Assembly (NCBI GenBank): GCA_035048495.1
Contig: CM068545.1
Span: 14,901,702 to 14,965,701, forward strand
DNA length: 64,000 nucleotides
DNA from: Euptelea pleiosperma
Lineage: Eukaryota > Streptophyta > Magnoliopsida > Ranunculales > Eupteleaceae
Direction of reading: 5' to 3'
In this document: one piece after another, positions 24,758 through 36,900 of the stretch
Layout: each line of letters begins with the position of its first letter
Numbering within the stretch: the stretch's first letter is position 1
Notes under the pieces: generated by a model
Told to the model about the DNA's origin: nothing
What the model saw: the letters and a program-made list of their open reading frames with translations, nothing else
Database searches by the model: none
Translations under genes and position numbers: made by a program

Positions 24758-24917
24758 TTTGGGTTTTTTTCAGGGTGAGAGAGAGAGACAGAGGTGGAGA
24801 GGGAGGGACGAAGAGTAGGGTGCTTGGGGTTTTCTTTTTGGTCAAGGGTATTTTCGGCTAAAAGCACCCAAATTGGGTGCTTATGGAATTTGTGGGGTGC
24901 AAATAGAATTTCCCTTG
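24437..24917. mobile_element. Long-TIR MITE (~480 bp) with inner hairpin
   Basis: Terminal arms of about 100 bp are inverted copies. Left: AAGGGAAATTCTATTTGCAC, CACAAATTCCATAAGCACCC, GCTGAAAATGCCCTTAGACC. Right: CAAGGGTATTTTCGGCTAAA, GGGTGCTTATGGAATTTGTG, GTGCAAATAGAATTTCCCTT. Inside is a second small palindrome around GGTAGTTAGTGTCGTGGG / CCCACGGCACTAACTACC, with CT-rich and GGTGGCGG-rich flanks. TIRs this long recall Mutator-type MITEs, but I cannot identify a clean 9-bp duplication. No coding potential. Confidence 0.8.
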
Positions 24918-27900
24918 TTCCATACCGCACGTCTGTTTTTTTCCTCTTCTTTTCTTTGAGAATCTGACTATGTACGTCGTAAAAACAACACTATTAAAAG
25001 CATCATAAATTAAAAACATGCTTAATACATTAAAAAAAATTATAATAAACTCATCCACTAAAAAAAATAGTAATGATAGGAAAAGAGAATGATTCAGAAA
25101 TTGATGTCATTTCAACAATTATCATCTAATATTTTTGAAATCAAAAATTATCATCATTTTTTTTGTACAATGAAATATCTCAATAAATAATATTTGTTTC
25201 ACATTTTTAGTGATAATAGTGAAATTAGATAGAGAAAAAAATTGAAAGAATAATCAAAGTTTAGCGAGACACCATCCGATAGCTTGTTTGTGACAATGGA
25301 ATCCCATAAGAGTACATGGATCAAGAGAAAACCCACAAAAGTTAACAAAGTTCAGGCCAATATCATCCAAAATAATAATGGTGTCAATTGAACAACCCTT
25401 TTACAAAAACTTGAATGGCTTTAAATATCATCCTCTTTGGTATCTTATTGAATAAGAATGGTTATTTGCACCATTTTTTAATTATTTCGATTTTTGGAAA
25501 GTATCATGATCACGAACCACCTTGTATCTTGCTTTATGGGTCCTTTAAGATATTCCCCCCTTTTTAAGTATCTATTTTTTTGAACCCGTGGACCAAACGA
25601 CAAGACAAACATGGGCTATACCCCCAAGACAACTATATATGGATCTATATCCTGAGCACAACTGCACCATGAAGTCTTGAACTCTTGACCTTCACAATGG
25701 ATGATACACATCACATCGTTTGTGCTAGATGGGCGTGTGTCTTTCAAGGTAGTTGAGATAAAGCATTGTAAATGATGACAATGATTATATGATCCCTCAT
25801 GGATCTTTAAATGTAATAGTCCTGAGAGAATCAACCAATAATTGGGAAGTGTTTAATTGGTTACTTTTTTTTTTTTGTTACAAAGATAATTGCCAATTTT
25901 TGTACTAACCTGAATTACAGTTTGGTTCGATCTATATGGTTCGCAATTTACTGCATTTTCATTGATAGCTAGAGAAATTGGTTGAAACTAATCGCTTAAT
26001 TCACTTTAGTGTAGTCCAACCGCTTTTGATTGGACGAAATCGCCTCATGACTACAGATAGGAATGGGAAGTTAATTAAGACTAATAGGCAAAAAATACCT
26101 CAAAGTGATTACTTTCCTATATATATATATCCTAGATGCATTTTTGATAATGTTGTTTTTATGGTATATATAATTGTATATGTTGTTAGAAATCATGTTT
26201 TATGATCTCCAAAGCATGCTAGAATTATCTAGACTATTTTTTTTGCATATTTTTTAATGTTTTGATATTTTTGAAACCCAAGCCCAAATCGATTATCATG
26301 GTCGGATAGACCTTTTTGTGGTCTAGTTGGCCTGATTTTTTAAATATGTTGAGATTCTTATTTATATGATAATATATCCAAAATTTAGCCCAAGCTGACG
26401 TATACATCTTGAGTTATAATTTTTATTCTATCATTTTTGAGTTTAAGGGTTATTCGAGCTTGCTTAGAATCTTGTTGAGATCAATTGGACCCTTTTTATG
26501 GTCGGATTAGCTTGAATTTTGGTGAATGTTGAGATTCTTATTTGTGGAATAACATATTCAAAATTCAACTCAATTATATCTACAAATCTAGAGTCAAGAT
26601 TTTTTTTCTATCATTTTTGGGTTTGAGATAAATTTTTAGTTTCTTTTAATATCGATATTTTTATTTATTTGCATACTTGTCATGTATTCATTTTGCATCT
26701 TATTAATTTATGGGTTACTGAGATTGGTTTAGACAGTGTGGTCTCATTGGAGGCTTTTATGGGTAGAAGGCTTGAAAATAAGGGCATGTGTTCCTTTAGG
26801 TAGAAAACTCTAAACCTCATTGGATCCATGTGATGGGGATTATGGTAAGCCTAGCATGCTATTGGTATTGTAGATTATAGAAAGTGTTCTATTTATCTTA
26901 TTTGGGTTATGTTGATTACAAGGAAGTGACACTTAGCCAAGTTGTAATACTAGTGAATTTACTTTGATTTTAGTTATTGCTCACTTGCATTGCCATATTT
27001 AAATTATATGTTATTTATATTATTACACTGTTTTTATTTATTTATTCTGGTTAGTCACTTATCCTTATAGATGTAAGGGTGGTAAAGCACATCTACTTGG
27101 TGTGCATTTGGCTCATTGTTACAACTTTTGATGTGCACACTTTAAACAAAGAGAAAAATATAAGAATGTATCCCTCAATCATGCAATGATACGAATGCAC
27201 TAAAAATTCCTAGACAACAAAAGCTTAAGTATAATAAAGTGTCGTGAGTGAAACTAGGGTAAAGTTGTTAATTTGGGAGTACCCAAGGTCATCTACCACA
27301 AGGATTGCGTGAGAGTGAACAAAATTAGGATTTCTACAAATGAAAGAAAGAAATATGAAAAAGATGTAGATGGTATGTGATGTGTGTGAAATGTAGAGTA
27401 TGGATATAATGCAAGTATGCTTGTGTTAGAAAATGTGTTATACCAATGGTGGACAAATGTTAAATATAAAAAAGATGTTAGGACATCAAGAGTAGCCCAA
27501 CCCTTCTCTATTACTCCTTAGTGAGTGCAATCATGTAATAGGAAGAGTCAACTAAAGAGTTGTTCTCCCTCCAAAGATATATAAATAACAATCACAGATA
27601 AAGTAGAAATTTAGATTTTCTCCACTAATGTATTTTAACTTTGAAACACAAACCTAGATGTGATATTTCTAGTGCGTGGATGAGTATATGAATATTAAGT
27701 ATCTAATATGCTTGACATAATAGATCAAATAGAAACTACACAAAAACACACAAGACATAGAATAAAAATATCTCTTTAAACTTAATTTTCTTGAAAAATC
27801 AATTGCAAATTATACATGGCATAAAATGTGAAGATCTTTCTCAAGCAAGTGAAGATGGTGGGTTTAAACTCTTTGTACAATAAACTTTCAAACTCTTATA

Positions 27901-30900
27901 TATGCACTCACCAAGTGATAAAAAAGTAATAAGGGCATCCTCTCTCAACCTTAACTAAAAGTCTAGCCACTCATCATGGTGTTAGTGGCCATGAACACTA
28001 GGTAAAAAGAGAATGGATGAGAGAAAGAGAAAAAAGAGACAGTAAAAAGAGATGGCTCTTGTTCTTGGCTTGAAAACTCTTCCAAAATGTGATAAAAATA
28101 TTTTCAAATGAAGAGAGAATGGGGGTCAAATAGAGAAAGGCTAAGAGGGGGAAGAGATGTGGAAAAATTAATGGGATTTGAGAAGAATCCGGGGTTCAAA
28201 AGAGAGTCAATGGTTGGAAAATGGGACCAATGAGGTGAGATTAGTATAAGGCTAGTATGAAAAAGGTAATATGCATGGTTTCCTAAGAAATTGTGTAACA
28301 TATCCATTGGTGGGTCAATTTTGGTCTTCTCAAGAGAGAGCTTGACTTGCTTTAATTTGAAATCTTCACGATATGTCACTTTCCACCATGTGAAGGGTCT
28401 TCAAGAATGACTCCACATGGCTTGATGACTTGAACAAATGACTTCATGACTTCAATTCTCGGCTTCATGGCTTGGAGAATTTATGAGGAGCCTCTTAAAA
28501 GACTCCAATGGGTTGCACAAAGGTTTCTAATGACTTGCATAAAAGTGTAGTTGAAATGTATCATAAAGAACCGAAGATGAATCCAACGGCTAAGAAGCTC
28601 CATCAAAGTGAATCCAATGGCTAGAAAGCCACCAAATGCCATACTTGATCCTCCAACTCTTATGTACACACATCTCCAATAAAGATCAAGGGTTTATATT
28701 GACTTTAAGAGGAGAATGAGCCTAGATTAAAAGAGGAGTCCAAGTTGGGCTTCCCATCTAGTACTAGATGGTGACAAAGTATTAGTGGCCTCCACAAGTC
28801 AACTTGGGGCGAGGCTTTTGACTTAGGTCTCGAACAAAGTGTTAAACCTCTCTTTAACCTTATACAGTGGTCATCACTTAGAAATGGTCTATGGTGAGTT
28901 AGCTCTTTTCTCAACAATCCCATGCTCCATGATGCTCGTTGATGGTCCACCGCTCTCACTTGTTCTCTCATGCGTAGATTATCCTACAATTATTCAATGT
29001 GCGCGTATTGAGAGTCTAAATCGAATAAGTTATGCATGAGAGGCACCTATGATGTATGTTACACGGAAATACAAAGTTATGACATTTCAAAAAATTGATG
29101 ATTTCCTAATGATAAACATGATAATTTGTACAAAATGGGCATTATCACTCATTCCTATATTAATAATTTGCAGATATACTAAATGATCCGACAACTTGAT
29201 CGATGAAACCAAAGACTTGATTTTTGTTTGCTTTGATTTTATTAGAAAATCGTGTAAACGATATTATTTTTATTTTTCGTATTTAAAGTTATAGATACAA
29301 TGTTTAAGACTTGGTGGGCTTTTGGGATGTCATTAACAACAAGTTTCATATTTATTTTAATAAAATTTAGATTATATAAGGCATGAGAATAAATTTAGCC
29401 TATTTTGTTGAATTTAGTTGTTAGATTTTTTATATAATGATTAGTAATTCGAGCATAAATTGTGCCCTTAAGGCCATGTTTTTCTAACTCACATGAACAT
29501 CTTAAACAAATCTTATTAAAAAAATTCAATTTCTAAGTACATCCATAGAAAGTTCAGAAAATTTCTATTTCTAACAAGAACCATGTATTTTATTATTTTT
29601 GATAAAAAATGTTGAGATTCAAGCTCAAGTCAAACATGAAAAAGTAAGGTCTATTAGTTAACTTTCAAACAAAATTAGAATTACTTGGTTCTAATTTATA
29701 ACCAAGGAGCTATGGCTTTTTTTTTTTTTCCAATGCACTGCACCTGTAAATTATTTTTTTGTAGATTTCAGTTTGTGTAACTTTGAGACTATTTTTTACC
29801 CATTATCAGATTATTAAATTACTTGGTTTTCTTTTAAGGCGTAAGAAATTGAGTTAAGTTTTTAGATTATGGTCATGTGCCCAAATCTAAATTTTCTATA
29901 GAAAATTATGACCACGACATGATAGGGTGTCGAGCCAATTCGAAATCTAGAATTTTACATTGAGATGTATATTTTTATCTAAAATTAAACTTTATTTTAA
30001 ATAGAATTATGACTGTGTAGATCCGCGAGTCCTCTTTACACCCATAAGTGGTAGGGCAGAACTTTAAAAGATGAGTTTAATTTGTGAAAAGTTAGCAAGA
30101 CAAGCATGTTGTGCATATTTTTCTTGGTTTCAAAATAAAATTAATTTTCATAATTAAAGGTTTTCAAATTAATTCTAATTTCTAAAATTTCATCCATTTT
30201 AATTGTAAATCGAATAGTGTTGATCATGGGATGGATGGATCATGGTGAGGGTGCATTTGACTTAGATTTACTTGAATTGACTTCGGATGGACTCATGTTG
30301 ACTTTCACTTTTAAAGGATTTATTTGACCAGTGTGCATGCTAACCTAGACACATGTCCATCATTATATTATATTCATATGCACATCCTGCCTCAGCTTTA
30401 GATATTGAATTCCATCTATATTCTTCCGGGTCAGGTCATGGGTCATGGGTTCGGGTCGCAACACAAGGGACGACGCATACTTATCTCTTTACAATAAATT
30501 TCTTTAATTAATTTACATAATGTTTTAAATTCTTTAAACAAATTTTATTTCTTACCCATTTTCTGACCGTTTGATTGTCTTTAAACCGATTTTTCAGGGG
30601 TTTGATGCTAAAATGCCGCCCTAAACTCTGTTCCATAGTCCATGATTTGACCATCCAACGGTCCTGATTGATGATTCTGTGGGCCAGCCACCACCATATT
30701 CAATCAACCTTAGTGATGCACTTGCCCTCCTGCGGGATTGATTCGATATGTATCAAAGAGTTAATAAGGTCGGCTACTATGCATTTTTATTAGCTATCAG
30801 ACGAAATAAAAGGCAAAGAAAAAAGGAGTTTTTTTGGTGGGCTTTGTCTCTGTTCACCTTTCACTCTCTTCTCCTCATTGGGCTCTCTCTGAAGCAGAAA

Positions 30901-30905
30901 TAGAG
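24918..30905. other. Intergenic region CTL1-GRXS17, no gene recognised
   Basis: Very AT-rich. It holds an (AT)n run near 26122, a diverged tandem duplication (26300-26635), and a 2-kb stretch (about 27060-29170) with the texture of a noncoding retroelement. That stretch begins with AAACTAGGGTAAAG, GGTCATCTACCACAAGGATT-type sequence (27288-27307) and ends near GGGCATTATCACTCATTCC. The phrase resembles the GGTCGAATCCACAAGGATT at 35393 in the GRXS17 intron. All open frames are short and show no family character. The last 70 bases before 30906 are pyrimidine-rich, fitting a GRXS17 5' UTR. Confidence 0.45.
26300..26635 (+). repeat. Diverged tandem duplication, unit about 180 bp
   Basis: Two adjacent units share ordered words: GGTCGGATAGACC / GGTCGGATTAGC; TGTTGAGATTCTTATTT in both; ATATCCAAAATTTAGCCC / ATATTCAAAATTCAACTC; TTCTATCATTTTTGAGTTT / TTCTATCATTTTTGGGTTT. 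Noncoding, similarity moderate. Confidence 0.65.
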
Positions 30906-33900
30906 ATGGGTGGCTCTGTGAAGGACCTTCAATCAAAGGAGGAGCTCGCTAACGTGCTCCACGATGGCGCACCCGTTATCCTTCACTTCTGGGCGTCTTG
31001 GTGTGAAGCTTCCAAGCAGATGGATCAAGTCTTCTCCCATCTCTCCACCGATTTCCCTCATGCCCATTTCTTCAGGGTTCGTTTCCTCATCTCCTCAACT
31101 CCCCATGTTTCTCTTTTTTTTTTTTGGTTCTGTTTCTCTACTTCTCCTTCGTAACATACCATTTATGTCCGAGTTATATCTTCCTTCATCTTTTTCCGCA
31201 CTTTTAATTGGCGATAGAGAAAAATCCCAGTTGGGTTCTGATTAATTTTTTTTGTTTTTGGGTTCTGATTAAAATTTTTTTTTCTTTCAAATCATTTTTA
31301 GTTTTTTCTTGATATTTTCAGAAGGTTTTATTTTTTATTTATTTTGGCCTCAATATGGTTTTACTGTTATTGGATGTTGTTGTTTATGTATTTCTTTGTT
31401 TGTTTTGAGAAAAATCCATCTGGGTTCTTGGATTTTCAATGGGTTTAAGTTTTTATTCGATTTTTTTGTTAGTTTGTTTTGGAAAAAACCCCATTTGTTC
31501 TGATAATTTATTCTCTTTTTTTCTTGGGTTCTCCGTGCTTCTTTTTCAACAAAAAAATTAAGGGCCTGTTTGGATTACCTAGAACTGAAAAGATTGTTTG
31601 GATGTTCACTTTTGCGCCAAAAAGATTTTTTTTTGAAAAGGAACACTGTGAGAGCACAAAAAAGAGAAACATTATCAGAAGTCCAATGAGTTTTTTTTTT
31701 CTTCTAAAAATTAATAAACAAACGCATAAAACAAGTAAAAATATCTTTTTTTTGGGCACAAAAATGGTAATCCAAATAGGACCTAAACATGAACTGGTTT
31801 GTTTTTGGTTCTACTGTTTTTTGTTTTTGAAATGGTATATAATACATATCTGTTCATTCATTTTATATTTTTCCTCGATTTTATAGAAGCACCATATGGG
31901 TTCTGATCCCATTTTTCCTGTTTCTATTATTCCGGGTTTAAAGGTTTTCTTATTACTTTTACTACTATTTTAGTGGAAACTGTGTTTTATCTACTCATTA
32001 ATTCATTTCCATTTAATGAATTTTGATTGGTTTTCTCGATATTTATTTGTTTTTGATATATATGGCATGTTTGGATTCTCAGTTTTGTCCCCCAAAAGAT
32101 TTTTTTTTGCTAAAAAAAAATGCATGATATTTTTTTTTGGCTCAAAACCACGATTCAAACAAGCCCGTATCATCATCATTATAAGTTTTACACTCTGGGG
32201 GGTTTGAGTTTTAGTTTTGTTGTTATTTTTTCTATCATGATTCTATTTATTATTGTTCATTTCTATGATATGTTGCAGGTTGAAGCTGAAGAACAACCTG
32301 AGGTCTCTGAGGCTTACTCAGTTTCGGCAGTGCCTTACTTTGTCTTCTTTAAGGTTAGTTTTAATTGAAACTCTCAATTCTTTTTGTCCTTGTTTTTGCT
32401 ATTATTAGTGATTGTGCGATCCTTTAAAAATTTCACCCACACAAGTGGGCGAACTAAAATGACATTGTTTGTGGTTTTTGTTCCAAATGTGACTGTTAAC
32501 AATATTATTATTTTTAATTCCGTAATTTGATTTTAAGGGTTGTTATATTGGGTGAATATAATTGATAAGTGATAACCTACCAAAAAAATAAGAATATAAT
32601 TGATAGGTAGGAAAACATATGATCGTAAATGTAGACTGCCTTTTTCATTTTTGTATTTATCTTTGGGTTAGACTTTTCAGTGATTCTGCAAAAACTCTGC
32701 TAGTGTTGAGCTTTTACCATTGCATTGCTAGTCCCAGGCCCAGATGAAGGAAAAAGCTTATGTTAGGTTGGCAACTGGTAAAACTTTTGCCAAATCCTTC
32801 AGTGAACCCTGATTTGATTGAATGGAGTACCATGATTCATGTTGCTGATCCCAAGTAGTTGGGATAAGAGAATAATGAGGAGGAGGATGAAAATTAGGAT
32901 TTCTTTTGATGAGTATAAGATCGTATTAAGAAAGACGAAGGGGCAAAAACCCCTATACAAGAGAGAAAAGAAGCTAGGGAGGAAGGCCCTCATTATCCGT
33001 ACAAAAATATACAAAGCAAAGTGTCATCTAAAGCCCAACAAGAGCTCCTCCTATCTAAAAGCAAAATCTTCAAATTTGACTCCCTTGAAATCTTCAATTG
33101 TGGATCACAAAAAAAATAACAATGCTTTAATATTTAGAACAAGGGTTGTTATCTCCTCCACTTTATCTTCAAAAATAAGATTGTCTCTTTCCTTCCAAAT
33201 TGCTCAATAGAGGTTGAAGGGAAGAGTTTTCCAAATTGTGCCACCACGAGGATCAAAAGTATTAATAGACCAGTTTGAAAAGAGATCTAAGACAGATTTT
33301 GGACTATCCAACAAATCCCAAAGAGCTTGAGAAACTAACACCACATGTCAAATGTATAAGGACAGTTGATGAACAAACAATTTATCGATTTTGTGTTGGA
33401 TGTACACAGGAAGTAGATGTTAGGCATAATCTATTCCCTATTGATGAGTCGATCCACTATGAGAATCTTATTTTTGCACAACAGCCCATTTAAAAAGAAA
33501 GTCACCTTGAATGGAACAAGAGAGACCCACCCCTAACCATGTGGAATGAGGATGGGGATGAGCATACCGAGGCTAAATAAAAATATAAAATTGAGAAACT
33601 CCATTAAGAGTCCCACTTCAAAATCCTTTTGTCGTCCTCCTCACCTGACTCGGGCAACGAGCCAAGCCCATCAAGAAGCAGGAAAAGGTCATCTAGTTCC
33701 CGATTGATGTGCCTTCTCAAACCCAATTCCAGGAGATAAAATCATCACCCTCGATTATGTAGTCCTTGACAAGTCTCCCCTGTCCGATAAATCAAAAAAA
33801 GAAGGGAAGATAGATTGCAGAGAGTTATCACCACACCATATTATCTTTCCAAAATCTCACTATTGCCCTTCTTGACCTTAAAAGTGATGTCTTTTTGGAA

Positions 33901-36900
33901 ATATTCAAAGACCTTAGAAATGCTCTTCAACACACTAACACCATAGGGACAAGAGACTTAATTGCTCTCCCACCCATTAAGCCTGCAACCAAGTTTGGAA
34001 ACTACTTCCCTACACCATAAACTATCAGCTTCTTCCCCGAATCTCCATAGCCACTTACCAAAAAGAACTCTATTCATCTCCCTGAAGAGTTTAAAGCCCA
34101 AACCCTTCACCTTTTTTTAAGTAAGCAGATAGTCTTCCAATCAACTAGGTGGTACTTACTAGTCTCCTCACCATTCCATAAAAAAATTGTAATCATCCTT
34201 TCCAATCTGTTTGGATTTTTGCAATATTGTTTGAGATGGAAAAGAGGGACATCGTGTTAATAGGAATGTTAGAGAGGGTATTTTTGATGAGCGTAACCTT
34301 GCTACATTTAGAGAGATACCTATATTTCCGTGATGTTGATCTCCTTTCCAATCTCTCAATCGTTGGGTCCTAAATAGCCTTCATTATGTAACCCACACCC
34401 AATAGTAGACCAAGATAAGTAGTTAAGAAAAGACCCCACCTTACACCCCAAGCTGCCGACTAACTCTAGCAAGTTGACCACTTCTCCCACCTCAACACCT
34501 CACTTTTAGATAAATTCCTAAGTCCGTTTCAAAGCATCTGAGAGCATGCCTCGAGTATCTTAAATGGCTGTGTAAGGTTTTTGTACAAAACAAGGTTTTA
34601 AATGGTTCATTATAACGGTATAATGGTCCCTTAACGTAATTGTTATGGTCATTATAATAGGGTCACATCAGTCAGTCTGAGTGAAAAAAGGTCAGAAGAT
34701 TATTATATTTTTTTTAAAAAACCTCGATGCCAGTAAAAAAATTGTTCTTTTGTAAAAATACTGGTCGTTATTTCCATTATAATGGATACCCCGTTTTTCG
34801 GTCATGGGCGTTATAATGGGTAAAAACGTAATGGGGTTGGGGCGTTTATAATGGATGTTTTTTAAACCATGGTAAAAAATATTATATCATCCACAAATTG
34901 AAGATGGGAAATAGTAGGGCCACTAGAACCCGCCTTAAAACCTTCAATAATCCCCTTGCTTCTGCTTTTGCGGTCAATTAGCTACCACCATGATAAATAA
35001 GAAGGGGATAGAGGTTCCCCGTACATCAGTTGTCTGGAACTTCGAAAATGGCTAGCAAGAAAACCAGTTGAATGAACTTTCATATTGAAAAGTTACAATT
35101 AGTTGCATTGCATCATTGACTCAATGACACTGCATGTTGATTATGAGAAGATGGCCTTTGGAGACTTAAAAGTGGTCAAACCAACATGACTACTCATTAG
35201 GTTCAACCGAACTTGCATTTAATTTGCAAAGGATGCCTAAAGAATCTCGAGCTACATTATGAAAAAATTATAAAGGGCGTTGGCTGTTACGTTTGGATTT
35301 TGATCCAAATTAATGGACTTACAAACCAAGTGTAAATGTTATATACTTGCAAGTGCACAAGCGTCACAATGTAATAACTTTGTGAGCACAGGGTCGAATC
35401 CACAAGGATTGACTGTTGTGCAACAAGAAACAAGGAAACGAATACTTGAAGAAGAAAAGACTTGAAATCGGGTTTTCCTCTCAATGAGAATGGAACAAGA
35501 TTACTGAATATTGTAAAGCAAGTAAGAGAGGTCTAAGGCTTTAGGAAAATCCACCTTTCCCTCCTTATGCTTAGATTAGGATGATAACACATCTATAATT
35601 AAATATAGATTTAATCTAGATAGAAGATAACGCGATAGAACCACATCATTAAAGTAATCGAATGGAAGATACAATATGCCCTTTGTATTCTAATCACAAG
35701 GGATCCAAGCATTCCATAATCCATATATCATTCAATCATATGAAATCTAAGAATGTATAGTGAGAAACAATTAAACAAATGAAATCAATTGCATTCAATA
35801 TAATAATGGCTACCCGCTACCTCATCCACATAGTCTACATAAGTCGAAATAGGCTTCGAATCCTTCGCCTTAGAGGGGTGTTTAGCCGACCATGGTCGAG
35901 GTTGTCATCCTCTTCAATGTTCTGCTCAACATTACAAGAGAAAACGAAGAAAAACTAAAAAGAACAAAAGAAGAGTAACTAGAGGAGAGAGAAGAGAGGA
36001 GACAAGTTCGGTTTTCTTTCTTAGATGGGCTCTTGACCCCAAAATGTTAAGTGTTTTCTTTCATTCACAGCTTCCCTTTTATAAAGTAAATATTCTCCTA
36101 GAGAATGTTCTCGAATCCGAGGCAGTTACGGCTGTAACCGAATTCGATTACGCAAATCTACACGCGTCGGATTGATCTGTTTTGGAAATCAGATTGATTC
36201 GATTTGCTTGGACTAAAAACATAAAGTTTTGTCCATCGATTGGATTGATTCTCGGATCGATTCTATTTGTTCGAATTGATCGGATTGATAGATTGGATCT
36301 ATCCAATTTGGCTGGATTGATCGGATCGATACGATTTATCCAAACTTTCATAAATCAGTCCAAATCAGATTCAAAAGGGTACGAAACCCACCATTGGCTT
36401 TAGATAAAGCTTAGAAACCATTTTTAAACTATTATTTAGTCTACTAAAGAGCTAAATGGTCTCTAGGTCAAATGCCATCCTCTCCTCTTTAGAAATCCAA
36501 GACTATCCTCCACTTTTCTTACTTGAATCGACTATAATGCCCTTAAGACTTTGGTTCTTGGGCTTTGCTTGGATAGTCTTCTCTTCCAATGGCTTTATCA
36601 CTTCTTTTCTTCCTTGGGATGCTCATAAATGATCAACACGTCTTGGTAGTACTCCTAGATCTCGAGAATGACCTCTGTTAGGGTTCCTACGAAGGAAAAT
36701 GCACGTAATGAGATCTTTCTCATGAAGGCTTTGCATGCAGACCTTCCAGATATGTATGAATGCATGTAATACACCATTATAATCAGAAGAAAGAATATTT
36801 CGCAATGAGACGAAAATGCACCACTTTATATGTAAAAATGGAGTTATGAGCAGGAGGAGTTTGATTATACTTATTGAAATGGGGGCAATTATAACAAAAT

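Noticed and set aside
24642..24930. Arg/His/Pro-rich minus frames
   Set aside because: Produced by CT-rich and GGTGGCGG repeats inside the long-TIR MITE.
31479..31886. 135-codon frame in GRXS17 intron 1
   Set aside because: Phe/Lys-rich reading of T- and A-rich intron DNA that crosses a Tourist-like MITE.
32836..32878. Possible SINE tail (CTGATCCCAAGTAGTTGGGA)
   Set aside because: The phrase resembles 3' ends of some plant SINEs, but no polymerase III A/B boxes or target duplication could be placed, so it is not listed as a feature.
36148..36403. Overlapping frames with repeated NRIDPI / RSNLSIRSI motifs
   Set aside because: Arise from GATTGGATTGATCGGAT-type simple sequence in the GRXS17 intron.
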